Shown here: positions 54,743 through 63,409 of the stretch, piece after piece
How the letters are laid out: each line of letters opens with the position of its first letter
Numbering within the stretch: position 1 is the first letter of the stretch
Source: VRUE01 sp963837695
Lineage (GTDB): Bacteria; Actinomycetota; Thermoleophilia; Solirubrobacterales; 70-9
Reading direction: 5' to 3'
Assembly (NCBI GenBank): GCA_963837695.1
Contig: CAWINZ010000005.1
Span: 868,001-932,000 of the forward strand
Length of the DNA stretch: 64,000 nucleotides
The notes under the pieces: model-generated
What the model saw: the letters and a program-made list of their open reading frames with translations, nothing else
The model's database searches: none
What the model was told of the DNA's origin: nothing
Position numbers and translations under genes: made by a program

Positions 54743-55918
54743 ATGAGTGAGACCAACGGAGCAAGCGGCAACGGCGCCGCCCCCGCCGACGAGAAGGTCC
54801 GCGTCGCGATCGTCGGCGTCGGCAACTGCGCCAACTCGTTTATCCAGGGCATCCAGTACTACAAGGACGCCGATCCGGCGGACGAAGTCCCGGGTCTGAT
54901 GCACGTCGACCTCGGCGGCTACCACGTCCGCGACGTCGAGTTCGTCGCCGCCTTCGACATCGATTCCGAGAAGGTCGGCAAGGACCTCTCCGAGGCGATC
55001 TGGTCGGGGCAGAACAACACGATCAAGTTCGCCGATGTCCCCGAGCTGGGCGTCAAGGTCGAGCGCGGCATGACCCACGACGGGCTCGGCAAGTACCTCA
55101 AAGAGAAAATCACCAAAGCGCCGGGCGAGACCGCCGACATCGTCGGCATCCTCAAAGAGACCAAGGCGGACGTGCTGGTCTGCTACCTGCCGGTCGGCTC
55201 CGAGGATGCGGTCAAGTGGTACGTCGAGCAGGCGCTCGCCGCGGGCGTCGGCTTCGTCAACTGCCTGCCGGTCTTCATCGCCCGCGAGGACTACTGGGGC
55301 AAGCGCTTCGAGGAGGCCGGGCTGCCGATCATTGGCGACGACATCAAGTCCCAGGTCGGCGCGACGATCGTCCACCGCCAGCTCGCCCGCCTCTTCCACG
55401 ACCGTGGCGTGCGCGTCGAGCGCACCTCGCAGCTCAATGTCGGCGGCAACATGGACTTCTACAACATGCTCGAGCGCGAGCGGCTCGACTCGAAGAAGAT
55501 CTCGAAGACCAACGCGGTCACCTCGATCATGGGCCACGACCTGCCCGCCGAGGACGTCCACGTCGGCCCCTCCGACTACGTGCCCTGGCTTACCGACCGC
55601 AAGTGGGCGCACATCCGCCTCGAGGGCAAATCGTTCGGCGACGTGCCGCTCAACCTCGAGCTCAAGCTCGAGGTCTGGGACTCGCCGAACTCGGCCGGCG
55701 TCGTGATCGATGCCGTGCGGATTATCAAGCTGGCGCTGAATAACGGGGTTGCCGGCCAGCTCGACGGCCCCTCCAGTTACCTGATGAAGTCGCCGCACAG
55801 CCAGCGGCCCGACGACGAGGCGCGCGAGCACACGGAGGAGTTCATCGCCAAGCACGCGCGCGGCAGGAGCGGTGTGGCTCAGGCGACGACCGCACCGCCC
55901 ACCGAGGCCAAGTCCTAG
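54743..55918 (+). CDS. ino1: Myo-inositol-1-phosphate synthase
   Basis: The 391-residue NAD-dependent enzyme converts glucose-6-phosphate to inositol-1-phosphate. VRVAIVGVGNCANSFIQG is the NAD fold. LMHVDLGGYHVRDVEFVAAFDID, VNCLPVFIAREDYWGKRFE, IIGDDIKSQVGATIVHR and NVGGNMDFYNML are characteristic of the actinobacterial form. GAGAGAGGAAC precedes the ATG. It feeds the neighbouring phosphatidyltransferase and possibly mycothiol-type pathways. A 10-bp hairpin terminator follows two bases after the stop. Confidence 0.96.
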   Translation: MSETNGASGNGAAPADEKVRVAIVGVGNCANSFIQGIQYYKDADPADEVPGLMHVDLGGYHVRDVEFVAAFDIDSEKVGKDLSEAIWSGQNNTIKFADVPELGVKVERGMTHDGLGKYLKEKITKAPGETADIVGILKETKADVLVCYLPVGSEDAVKWYVEQALAAGVGFVNCLPVFIAREDYWGKRFEEAGLPIIGDDIKSQVGATIVHRQLARLFHDRGVRVERTSQLNVGGNMDFYNMLERERLDSKKISKTNAVTSIMGHDLPAEDVHVGPSDYVPWLTDRKWAHIRLEGKSFGDVPLNLELKLEVWDSPNSAGVVIDAVRIIKLALNNGVAGQLDGPSSYLMKSPHSQRPDDEAREHTEEFIAKHARGRSGVAQATTAPPTEAKS

Positions 55919-55920
55919 CG

Positions 55921-55944
55921 AGAGCCCGCCCTGCGGCGGGCTCT
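55921..55944 (+). terminator. Hairpin terminator after ino1
   Basis: Perfect 10-bp stem AGAGCCCGCC/GGCGGGCTCT with a CTGC loop, starting two bases after the ino1 stop. The tail TATGCTT is only weakly T-rich. It ends before the next gene's start at 55957. Confidence 0.7.
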
Positions 55945-55956
55945 TATGCTTGTCCT

Positions 55957-57249
55957 GTGCCGGTGGAGTCACTCTCGATAGTCCAGGTCACGCCCCACCG
56001 CCGGGGCACCGCCAACCGGGTCAACGAGTTCGCCGGGGGGGTGTCGGATGAGCTGGAGCGGCGGGGCCACGAGGTGCGGCGGGTCTTCGCCGGCGACTCG
56101 ACCAAGCGCCTGCTCGGCTCCAACCCACCCGACATCGTCCACGTCCACGAGCCGTTCGCGCCGAGCGTCTCCTCGGCAGCGCTGCGCCACTCGTACTCGC
56201 TCAACGTCGCCAGCTTCCACAAACCGCAGGAGCGGGTGCTCTCGACCCAGGTGGCGCGGCCGCTGGTCGAGATCTTCTTCGGCCGCCTCGACGCCCGCAC
56301 CGTCACCGCACCGGCCACCGGCGAGCTGCTGGAGGGCTACTTCCCCGGGCCCTACGAGCTGGTCGAACCGGCTGGGGAGGGGCGCGACTGGGGGGCTGTC
56401 GCTGCCGAGTTCGAAGCGATCTACCGTCGCCTGCTCGCCCGCCGGCGCGACCCGGCGGGCGATCCCGTGGTGCGCGGTCGGATCGCCGAGCGGCCCTTGA
56501 TCGAGGTCGACCTGCACATGCACACCGACCACTCACCCGACTGCGCGACGCCGGTCAAGGTTCTGCTGGAGACGGCGCGCGATCGCGGCCTCGGGGCGAT
56601 CGCGATCACCGACCACAACGAGGTCTCCGGCGCGCTCGAGGCGCGGCGGATCGCGGCGGAGATGGGCGGCATCGAGGTGATCGTCGCCGAGGAGGTGAAG
56701 ACCGCCGAGCAGGGCGAGGTGATCGGCCTCTTCCTCGAGGAGAAGATCCCGCGGGGGATGACGATGGCGGAGACGATCGCCGCGATCCGCGAGCAGGGAG
56801 GTCTGGTCTACGTCCCCCACCCGTTTGACCGCTTCCACTCGGTCCCCGACTACGAGCACCTGCTCGACATCGTCGAGGAGATCGACATCCTCGAGGTCTT
56901 CAACCCGCGGGTGGCGCTGACCGCCTTCAACGAGGAGGCCGAGCGCTTCGCCCGCAAGTACCGGATCGTCTCCGGGGCCGGCTCCGACAGCCACGTCGCC
57001 CAGGGGCTGGGCAGCGTGCGAGTGCGGATCCACGAGTTCGACGGGCCGGCCGAGTTCCTCGAGGCTATGCGCGACGCCGACATCACCCGCAAGCACAAGA
57101 ACCTCGTCTACGTGCAGGCGCTGAAGCTGTTGCAGACGGCGGGGCGGCCGAAGGCGCCGAAGCGCAGCGTCCCCGACGCCAAGCCGGTGAAGGGCGGGCG
57201 CCCGCGGGGTAAGCGCCGCTCCAACGGCCGAGCCGCGAGCAAGAGCTGA
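55957..57249 (+). CDS. Fusion of a truncated GT4 glycosyltransferase domain with a PHP phosphoesterase
   Basis: The first 170 or so of 430 residues look like the acceptor half of a GT4/PimA-type glycosyltransferase (VNEFAGGVSDELERRGHEV, PDIVHVHEPFAPSVSSAALRHS, SFHKPQERVL). The nucleotide-sugar half is missing. From about 185 a PHP domain follows with EVDLHMHTDHSPDC, IAITDHNEVSG, VYVPHPFDR and GAGSDSHVAQGLG, the metal ligands of a polymerase/histidinol-phosphatase-like esterase. The basic tail (PRGKRRSNGRA) is disordered. The position after PI-synthesis genes suggests a phosphoinositol-linked role, which is inference. Confidence 0.82.
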   Translation: MPVESLSIVQVTPHRRGTANRVNEFAGGVSDELERRGHEVRRVFAGDSTKRLLGSNPPDIVHVHEPFAPSVSSAALRHSYSLNVASFHKPQERVLSTQVARPLVEIFFGRLDARTVTAPATGELLEGYFPGPYELVEPAGEGRDWGAVAAEFEAIYRRLLARRRDPAGDPVVRGRIAERPLIEVDLHMHTDHSPDCATPVKVLLETARDRGLGAIAITDHNEVSGALEARRIAAEMGGIEVIVAEEVKTAEQGEVIGLFLEEKIPRGMTMAETIAAIREQGGLVYVPHPFDRFHSVPDYEHLLDIVEEIDILEVFNPRVALTAFNEEAERFARKYRIVSGAGSDSHVAQGLGSVRVRIHEFDGPAEFLEAMRDADITRKHKNLVYVQALKLLQTAGRPKAPKRSVPDAKPVKGGRPRGKRRSNGRAASKS

Positions 57250-57911
57250 TGCAGGAGGCTCGCGCGAAAGGAGCCGCGCCCGAGCCGTCAAAGAGATCGC
57301 CGAGCATGCCGGCGACCGACGACGAGATACGCGAGAAGTACCTGGAGCGAGCGATCCGCGAGCTCAACCAGATGACCCACGACCTGCAGGAGTGCCCGCA
57401 CTGCCCGCGTGGCAAGCTGATGCCGGTGCTGGGCTCGGGGCACCCGCAGGCCGACGTCTTCATGCTCAAGCACGCCCCCGGCGTCGCCGAGATCGAAGAG
57501 GGGGTTGCCTTCTATGGCCGCGCCGGCAACGCGCTGATGAAAAGCTTCAAGCGGCTGGGGATCGACCCGCTGGTCGTCTACGGCACGCTCTGCGTCAAGT
57601 GCCCGATCGCCGAGCCCGACCTGGCCGCCGAGGAGTGCGTGCGGCGCGTCGTCGAGGAGCTGGCGATCGTGCAGCCGAAGATCGTCGTCGTCATGGGCGA
57701 GCCCGCCCTGCGCGTCCTCAACGGCCTCAAACTTCCCCTCGCACGCGAGATCGAGCCGCGCGCGGGCGAGATCCAGGCCTTCACCCCGACCATCGACGCC
57801 CTCTACACCCCCGACATCGACGAGTCGCTCGACGAAGAGAACGCCAAGGCGCGCTTCTGGCGCTCCTTCAAGACGCTCGGCGAGTGGTACGAGGACCTGC
57901 CGCCGTACTAG
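57249..57911 (+). CDS. Divergent uracil-DNA glycosylase-superfamily protein
   Basis: The 220-residue protein resembles family 4/5 UDGs with iron-sulfur Cys in ECPHCPRGKLMPVLGSG and TLCVKCPIAEPD. GRAGNALMKSFKRLGI and KIVVVMGEPALRVLNGLKLPL follow the family order. The usual motif 1 GEAPGxxED is replaced by KHAPGVAEIEEG, and the terminal HPS-type motif appears as TPTIDALY, so catalysis may differ or be lost. Its ATG overlaps the PHP gene's stop by one base, so both are in one transcript. Confidence 0.78.
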   Translation: MQEARAKGAAPEPSKRSPSMPATDDEIREKYLERAIRELNQMTHDLQECPHCPRGKLMPVLGSGHPQADVFMLKHAPGVAEIEEGVAFYGRAGNALMKSFKRLGIDPLVVYGTLCVKCPIAEPDLAAEECVRRVVEELAIVQPKIVVVMGEPALRVLNGLKLPLAREIEPRAGEIQAFTPTIDALYTPDIDESLDEENAKARFWRSFKTLGEWYEDLPPY

Positions 57912-57923
57912 CCGGTTGGTGGG

Positions 57924-58044
57924 GGAGGGACTGGGGTGCCCCTCTCGCTTGCTGGGATTTTCGCCTTGGACTTCGGGTCTCTCGCTGAGTGTTGCGGTGC
58001 GAAAATCAGACGCCGCTGCGCGAGAGGGACACCCCAGTCCCTCC
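57924..58044. repeat. Structured palindrome family D, copy 3
   Basis: 25-bp arms (57924-57948 and 58020-58044) with one G-T. Inner stem GATTTTCGC/GCGAAAATC. On the minus strand the core reads GCGCAGCGGCGTCTG and GGCGAAAATCCCAGCAAG, nearly as in copy 2. It follows the UDG stop and lies ahead of the convergent LLM gene's stop. Confidence 0.92.
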
Positions 58045-58068
58045 ACACGGGCGCGTGCGGCGCGTCAG

Positions 58069-58851
58069 TCAGCTGCTGGTGCTGCCGGCTGAGGCTACGG
58101 CGCCCATTGCTTCTGCGGTAGCTGAGGCCAGGCCTCTGACCACGATGGTGTCCATGGCGGTGTAGGCGGCTAGCTTCTTTTTTGCTGTGTCGCTGTCGGC
58201 CGCCGCTACGCCTACCGTGCCCTCGGGCTCGGCCAGGCGGTCGAAGTGGTTGCGGTAGCCGGCGTGCAGGTCGCGGTAGAAGGACTCCTCCTTGGCGAGG
58301 CGCTCGGCGGCGTCGGGGCCGACCGCGGTGCGGACGTAGCCGAAGACCGGCGGTGACTCGCGCCCTGCCTCCTCGGCGCCGGCCTCTACCTGGAGCCTTG
58401 CGCGGGCGGCGAACTCGGGGGTCATCCAGTTGAAGAAGGCGCCGTCGAACTCGGCGCCGGCGAGGGCGCACATCTTCGGCCCCATCGCGGCGAGGACGAG
58501 GCGGACGCCGGGCAGCGCCTCGCGCAGCTCGGGGAGGGACTCGCGCATCCTCGTCAATGGCTTCTTGGAGAAGCCGGCGCCGACGCCGAGCCAGAGCTTC
58601 GAGCGGTCGAGGCCGAGCCGCTCTATGTCGGCGGCGATCTCCTGCGGCGGGGTGCGGTCGAGCGCGATCACGGCGACGCCGAGGTCCAGCTCCGGCGCTG
58701 CGGCGGCGAACTCCGCCAGCGTCTCCAGCCCTTTCGCGCCTGGATGGTCGTTCGACCAGACGGAGTCGTAACCCAGCGCCGCGCAGCGCTCCGCCAGCGG
58801 CCGCGCCACGTCAGGGTCAAGTCCGGCGGCAACTCCGAATCCCCGTGCCAT
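58069..58851 (-). CDS. F420-dependent LLM-class oxidoreductase
   Basis: The 260-residue TIM barrel of the luciferase-like monooxygenase family has GFGVAAGLDPDVARPLAERCAALGYDSVWSNDHPG at the start and LWLGVGAGFSKKPLTRMRESLPELREAL as the cofactor strand. VLAAMGPKMCALAGAEFDGAFFNWMTPEFA follows, where FMN or, in actinobacteria, F420 would bind. It has the compact length of F420 oxidoreductases. ATG 58851 chosen; an extension upstream overlaps palindrome D5. Substrate unknown. Confidence 0.87.
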   Translation of the reverse strand: MARGFGVAAGLDPDVARPLAERCAALGYDSVWSNDHPGAKGLETLAEFAAAAPELDLGVAVIALDRTPPQEIAADIERLGLDRSKLWLGVGAGFSKKPLTRMRESLPELREALPGVRLVLAAMGPKMCALAGAEFDGAFFNWMTPEFAARARLQVEAGAEEAGRESPPVFGYVRTAVGPDAAERLAKEESFYRDLHAGYRNHFDRLAEPEGTVGVAAADSDTAKKKLAAYTAMDTIVVRGLASATAEAMGAVASAGSTSS

Positions 58852-58886
58852 GCACCCACCATATATACGACGCTGCGCCACCGCAG

Positions 58887-58991
58887 GAGGGACGAGATGC
58901 CCCTCTCACGGAAGTTCAAGGAACCGCGTCAGAACCCAGAACCGCGCCCCAGCTGCGCGACGGTTTCCGGGAGAGGGGCATCTCGTCCCTC
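58887..58991. repeat. Long palindrome, loose family D, between LLM and RNA methyltransferase genes
   Basis: 21-bp perfect arms at 58887-58907 and 58971-58991 (GAGGGACGAGATGCCCCTCTC type), similar in style to copy 3. The interior differs from copies 1-3, with short CGGAA/TTCCG pairing and ACCGCGTC/GCGCGACGG. It is intergenic, 36 bp before the LLM start. Confidence 0.82.
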
Positions 58992-58999
58992 TCCCGCCA

Positions 59000-60346
59000 T
59001 CACGCCCTGTCGAATTCCGCGACGCACTCGATGTGGGGGGTCTGGGGGAACATGTCGACCGGCTTCACGCGGCGCAGGGTATAGCCCGCCTCGACCAGTT
59101 GCGCGGCGTTCGGCGCCAGCGTGGTCGGGTTGCAGGAGACGTAGACGATCCGCTTCGCCTCGCACTCGAGCACGCGCCGGACGATCTTCTGCGAGAGGCC
59201 GGGGCGGGGGGGATCGAGCAGGACGACGTCTGGCTTGCCCGCCTCCTCGACCAGCGGTCGTACGCCGGTGCGCGCGCTGCCCGCCATGAAGCGGGCGTTC
59301 TCGATCCCGTTGCGCGCGGCGTTGCGCTCGGCGTCGGCGATCGCGTCGGGGACGATCTCCAGTCCCCAGACCTCGCCGGCCTTGGCGGCCATCGTCAGGC
59401 CGATCGTGCCGATCCCGCAGTAGAGGTCGAAGACCCGCTCGTCGCCGCTCAACCCGGCGTACTCGGCGGCCACCGCGTAGAGGCGCTCGGCCATCTCGGT
59501 GTTGGTCTGGAAGAAGGCGTTGTAGGACATCTCGAAGTCGAGCCCGCAGAGTTGCTCGCGCAGCATCTCCTCGCCGAGCACGCCTGTCGGGCCCTCGCTG
59601 CCGCCCGAGGCGTCCTGGATCACCGTGTGCAGGTCGACCGGGGGCTTGGGGAAGCGCTTCTGTGTGGTCACGAGGCGGGTTTGGATCTGGCCGCTGCGGC
59701 GTCCCTCGCGCACGACCAGGTTGGTGAGCACGCCAGTGCCGGCGGGCCGGTCGTAGGGAGCGACCGATTCCTCGCGCGCCCACTCGCGCACCTCGTTGCG
59801 GGCGGCGTTGCCGCGCTCGGAGGCGAGCAGGCAGTCCTCGACCCCGACGACGAGGTCCCAACGGCCGCTGGCGTGGAAGCCGAGCACGGTCTCCTCGTCG
59901 CGGGCGCCGAAGGAGTATTCGAGCTTGTTGCGGTAGCGCCACTGTTCCTGGGCTGGCTCGATCTCCTCCAGCTCGAAGCCGTCGAGGCCGCCGATGCGGC
60001 GCAGCGCCTCGTCGACCTGGTCGCGCTTGTGGATCAGCTGCTGCTCGTAAGCGAGGCCCTGCCACGGTGCGCCTGGACAGGGCTCGCCTTCGTGCAGGCA
60101 GCGGTTGGGGACGCGGTCGGCACCGGGTCGCAGCAGCTCGACCGCCCGCGCCTCGGCGAAGCGGCCCTTCGGTTTGGTGATCTCGGCCCGGACCAGATCA
60201 CCCGGCAGGCCGCCGGAGACGAAGACGACGTAGCCGTCGACCCGAGCGACCCCCCGCCCGCCGAAGGCGAGCGAGTCGATCTCGACCTCGAGCAGCTCGC
60301 CGCGCTTCGGCCTTACCGCCTTCGTCTGGCCGGGCGCCGGCCTCAC
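59000..60346 (-). CDS. rlmD: RlmD/TrmA-type RNA uracil-C5 methyltransferase
   Basis: The 448-residue SAM-dependent enzyme has a TRAM domain at 12-70 (EVEIDSLAFGGRGVARVDGYVVFVSG) and an iron-sulfur-like set of Cys near 86-160. The catalytic methyltransferase has FFQTNTEMAERLY, VFDLYCGIGTIGLTMAAKAG, VLLDPPRPGLSQKIVRR and the nucleophilic Cys in VYVSCNPTTLAPNAAQL. It methylates U in 23S rRNA or tRNA; which site cannot be told here. GTG start overlaps the upstream TAG by one base. Confidence 0.92.
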   Translation of the reverse strand: MRPAPGQTKAVRPKRGELLEVEIDSLAFGGRGVARVDGYVVFVSGGLPGDLVRAEITKPKGRFAEARAVELLRPGADRVPNRCLHEGEPCPGAPWQGLAYEQQLIHKRDQVDEALRRIGGLDGFELEEIEPAQEQWRYRNKLEYSFGARDEETVLGFHASGRWDLVVGVEDCLLASERGNAARNEVREWAREESVAPYDRPAGTGVLTNLVVREGRRSGQIQTRLVTTQKRFPKPPVDLHTVIQDASGGSEGPTGVLGEEMLREQLCGLDFEMSYNAFFQTNTEMAERLYAVAAEYAGLSGDERVFDLYCGIGTIGLTMAAKAGEVWGLEIVPDAIADAERNAARNGIENARFMAGSARTGVRPLVEEAGKPDVVLLDPPRPGLSQKIVRRVLECEAKRIVYVSCNPTTLAPNAAQLVEAGYTLRRVKPVDMFPQTPHIECVAEFDRA

Positions 60347-60816
60347 TAACCGAGTTTCTTGCGGGCGCGCCGCGCCGCCTGGGTCGCCTGTTTGCGCACC
60401 GGCGCCGTCCGACCGCCGACCTCCTTACGCGCCTGTTTGACCAGTCGTTCGAGCTCCTTCAGCAGACCATCCGTCTGCCGGCGGCCGCGCTTGACCATGT
60501 CGGAGACCATCTTCTCGGCGTCGCCGCGGGTCATCCGACCGCGCTTGACCGCATCGTCGACGACGTCCTGCAGGCGGTCGCGGCTCAGCGTCACGCTCTG
60601 TTCGAGGCTCTCGCGGAACTGCTCGACGCTCTTGTCGAGGCCCGTCGTGGCGCTCCGCGAGGTCGATTTTTTCGCCGTTTTCGCCTTTGCTTTCGGTTTC
60701 GCTTTGCTTTTGGCTTTCGATTTCGTCGCCGGTTTGCGAGCGGACGCTTTTTTGGCGCGCGTCCCGGCTTTCGCTTTTTTCGTCGCTTTGCCGGACGACT
60801 GTTTTTTCGCGGCCAT
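60346..60816 (-). CDS. Lys/Ala-rich histone-H1-like protein with helical C-terminus
   Basis: The first 55 of 156 residues are Lys/Ala/Ser/Thr-rich (KSKAKSKAKPKAKAKTAKK), like histone H1 or HU tails. The remainder is a helical polyamide-like or phasin-like segment (VEQFRESLEQSVTLSRDRLQDVVDDAVKRG). Its mixed composition suggests a nucleoid or polyhydroxyalkanoate-granule-type protein. T-rich codons AAA/TTT reading against the strand show a local bias. TAG overlaps the methyltransferase start by one base. Exact role unknown. Confidence 0.72.
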   Translation of the reverse strand: MAAKKQSSGKATKKAKAGTRAKKASARKPATKSKAKSKAKPKAKAKTAKKSTSRSATTGLDKSVEQFRESLEQSVTLSRDRLQDVVDDAVKRGRMTRGDAEKMVSDMVKRGRRQTDGLLKELERLVKQARKEVGGRTAPVRKQATQAARRARKKLG

Positions 60817-60867
60817 GCTCAGTTGCCTCCTGTCTCGCTGCTGGGTATTGGGGGACTGACTATCTCA

Positions 60868-61698
60868 TTACCTGGAGAGCGGCGTGCGAAACACGGCCGC
60901 CACCGGAGCGTGATCGGAGAGGCGTATGGCGTGATCGCCGTCGGGCACCTCGCGCCGCTCCGGATCCCAGACGAAGGGCTCATCGGTCATCACCAGCCCC
61001 CGCACGAGCAGGTGATCGATCGCGCGCGGGCCGGTCGGGCTCGTCGCCAGCTCAAAGCGCTCTTCCAGTTCGGCGAAGAGCTCCGGGCTCTCCGCCGGGC
61101 GAAGGTTGAGGTCGCCACCGAACAGCAGCGGCGCCTCTGCGGCCCAATCCGTCGCGGCAGCGGCCGCTCGCAGGACATCTTCGGTGGCCGCGTCCGGCCG
61201 GTCGTTGGTCGCGTGCAGGTTGGCGATGCAGAGGCCACTGGCCGTGCGGGTGAAGGCCATCGCCCGCCGCTCGGGACGCCCCTCGTGGATGGTCAGCTCG
61301 CGCCGCTCGACGATCGCGCCCAGCGGCCCCCCGCGGCGAACGAGGGTGAGATTGGACCCGCCCTCGCCAGAGGCGATCAGGTCCGGGTTGAGCCGTGCGC
61401 CGAGGATGCGGAGCGGCGCGAGCGAGTTGCGAGAGGTAAGCGCCCGGTGCGGTTCGGCGTTGCAGACCCGCGCCAGCGGCTCGCAGTAGCGCGGCGGGCA
61501 CTCCTGCAGAAGCATCACGTCCCACTCGCTGTACTTCAGCAGCGACGCGAACTCCCTCGTCAGATCGCGGTTCACCTGGACGTGGGTCGCGTTTCGCTCG
61601 CTGATCCGCAGCAGGCGTGAGCGCCAGGTGAAGAGCGCCGGATCAGGCGGGAAGTCGCGCCCATGAAAAATGTTCCAGCCGATCGCGGTGAACTCCAC
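60868..61698 (-). CDS. Endonuclease/exonuclease/phosphatase-family protein
   Basis: The 276-residue EEP-fold enzyme has AIGWNIFHGRD (Asn of motif 1), MLLQECPPRY (metal Glu), LCIANLHATND (catalytic His), LLFGGDLNLRPAES (Asp-Asn) and the terminal LSDHAPVAAVF (Asp-His). No signal peptide, so it is cytoplasmic, unlike the secreted EEP at 49885. Arg-rich segment SRLLRISERNATHVQVNRD. It is divergent from argF with a gap of only 18 bases. DNA or phosphodiester hydrolase; substrate not evident. Confidence 0.88.
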   Translation of the reverse strand: MEFTAIGWNIFHGRDFPPDPALFTWRSRLLRISERNATHVQVNRDLTREFASLLKYSEWDVMLLQECPPRYCEPLARVCNAEPHRALTSRNSLAPLRILGARLNPDLIASGEGGSNLTLVRRGGPLGAIVERRELTIHEGRPERRAMAFTRTASGLCIANLHATNDRPDAATEDVLRAAAAATDWAAEAPLLFGGDLNLRPAESPELFAELEERFELATSPTGPRAIDHLLVRGLVMTDEPFVWDPERREVPDGDHAIRLSDHAPVAAVFRTPLSR

Positions 61699-61716
61699 CC
61701 CCCTAGTATCTCCGGC

Positions 61717-62601
61717 TTGAAGCGTGACTTCCTCACCGGCGAAGAGCTCGGGGCCTTTGAGCTCTCCGAGCTACTCGACCTCGCCGCCGAGCTGAAAGCC
61801 GGCCGGAGGCAGGGAGCGAGCGCCGGCGACCTGGCCGGGCGCAGCATCGCGCTGGTCTTCGAGAAGCCCTCGACCCGTACGCGGATCTCCTTCGAGGTCG
61901 GGGTGGCCGAGCTCGGCGCGACGCCAATCGTCCTGCGCGGCGACGAAATGCAGCTCTCCCGCGGCGAGTCGGCCGGCGACACCGGCCGGGTGCTGTCGCG
62001 CTACCTCGACGCGATCGTGATCCGCTCCGGCTCCCACGAGGCCGTCGCCGAGTTGGCCGCCGGGGCCGAGGTGCCGGTCATCAACGCGCTCACCCCGCTC
62101 CACCACCCCTGTCAGGCGCTTGCCGACCTGCTCACCCTGCGCGAGCGCTTCGGCGACCTGCACGGGCTGCGCCTCGCCTACGTCGGCGACGGCAACAATG
62201 TCGCCCGCTCGCTGGCGATCGCCTGCGAGCTCGCCGACGTCGAGCTGACAGTCGCCGCGCCGCCCGGCTGCCAGCTCGAGCAGGGGCACGGCGTCAAGCT
62301 CACCGAGGACCCGCGCCTCGCCGTCTCCGGCGCCGACGCGATCTACACCGACGTCTGGGTCAGCATGGGGGACGAGGAGGAGGCCGAGCGCCGCCGGGCC
62401 GACCTCACCCCATTCCGCGTCGACGCCGACCTGCTCGGCGCGGCCAAGGACGGCGCGGTCGTCCTGCACTGCCTGCCCGCCCACCCCGGCGAGGAGATCG
62501 CCGCCGACGTCCTCTACGGCCCGCGCTCCGCCGTCTGGGACCAGGCTGAGAACCGCCTCCACACGCAGAAGGCGCTGCTGCGTACGCTGCTCAGCGAGTA
62601 G
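61717..62601 (+). CDS. argF: Ornithine carbamoyltransferase
   Basis: The 294-residue enzyme makes citrulline from ornithine and carbamoyl phosphate. FEKPSTRTRISFEVGVAEL (STRTR loop), HHPCQALADLLTL, AYVGDGNNVARSL, DVWVSMGDE (ornithine loop) and HCLPAHPGEE are complete. The TTG at 61717 gives MKRDFLTGEEL. TAGTAT at 61703-61708 lies eight bases upstream with no ribosome binding site, so the mRNA may be leaderless. Other arginine genes are not in view. lgt follows three bases after the stop. Confidence 0.94.
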   Translation: MKRDFLTGEELGAFELSELLDLAAELKAGRRQGASAGDLAGRSIALVFEKPSTRTRISFEVGVAELGATPIVLRGDEMQLSRGESAGDTGRVLSRYLDAIVIRSGSHEAVAELAAGAEVPVINALTPLHHPCQALADLLTLRERFGDLHGLRLAYVGDGNNVARSLAIACELADVELTVAAPPGCQLEQGHGVKLTEDPRLAVSGADAIYTDVWVSMGDEEEAERRRADLTPFRVDADLLGAAKDGAVVLHCLPAHPGEEIAADVLYGPRSAVWDQAENRLHTQKALLRTLLSE

Positions 62602-62603
62602 GC

Positions 62604-63392
62604 GTGTACCCGGAGCTCAATCTCGGCCCGCTGACCCTGCAGACCTTCGGCCTGATGTTCGCCCTCGCCTTCCTCGCCGCCGGGGCGCTGATCGCGAAGC
62701 GGTTGAAGGAGATCGGCAAGCCGGTCGACTGGGCCTATGAGATCGGTTTCGCCGCCCTGATCGGCGGCGTCGTCGGCTCGCGCCTCTACTTCGTCGTCCA
62801 GAACTACGACAGCGTCAAGGACGATCTGCTCGGCAACCTCTTCGGCGGCTCGGGACTGGTCTGGTACGGCGGCGCGATCGGTGGCGCCCTGGCCGTCCTC
62901 GCCTGGGCCTGGTACCGCGACTTCCTCCGCCTTGCCCTGCTCGATCTGGTGGCGCCGGCGCTCGCCCTCGGCTACGCGATCGGCCGCATCGGCTGCCAGC
63001 TCTCCGGCGACGGCGACTACGGCAAGCCGTGGAACGGGCCCTGGGCGATGTCTTACCCAGATGGCACCGTCCCCACCGATCGCACCGTCCACCCGACGCC
63101 GATCTACGAGACGCTGGCGATGGGTCTGGGTGCCTGGATGCTGTGGCAGCTGCGCGACCGTTTCCGTGCCGGTGTGCTGTTCGCGGCCTACCTCGTCTAT
63201 GCCGGCGCCGAGCGCTTCCTGGTCGAGTTCCTCAGGCGCAACAGCGAGGCCGCACTCGGCCTGACCGGCCCCCAGCTGGAGAGCCTTGCAATGATGCTCG
63301 CTGGCGTGCTCTGGATCTGTGTGGTCAGACAGCGATACGGGACCCTGTCTCGCGGAGCCGCTGTTAATCTTGCACAAAATACTTTGAGTTAA
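62604..63392 (+). CDS. lgt: Prolipoprotein diacylglyceryl transferase
   Basis: The 262-residue membrane enzyme attaches diacylglycerol to lipoprotein Cys. About seven hydrophobic segments are visible (LMFALAFLAAGALIAKRL, AALIGGVVGSRLYFVVQNY, YGGAIGGALAVLAWAWY). The signature GRIGCQLSGDGDYGKPW and the HPTPIYETLAMGLGAW segment follow the family. The GTG begins right after argF. A strong ribosome binding site for prmC comes just downstream of its stop. Membrane-bound. Confidence 0.92.
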   Translation: MYPELNLGPLTLQTFGLMFALAFLAAGALIAKRLKEIGKPVDWAYEIGFAALIGGVVGSRLYFVVQNYDSVKDDLLGNLFGGSGLVWYGGAIGGALAVLAWAWYRDFLRLALLDLVAPALALGYAIGRIGCQLSGDGDYGKPWNGPWAMSYPDGTVPTDRTVHPTPIYETLAMGLGAWMLWQLRDRFRAGVLFAAYLVYAGAERFLVEFLRRNSEAALGLTGPQLESLAMMLAGVLWICVVRQRYGTLSRGAAVNLAQNTLS

Positions 63393-63409
63393 ACGAGGAG
63401 GTGAGTGGA

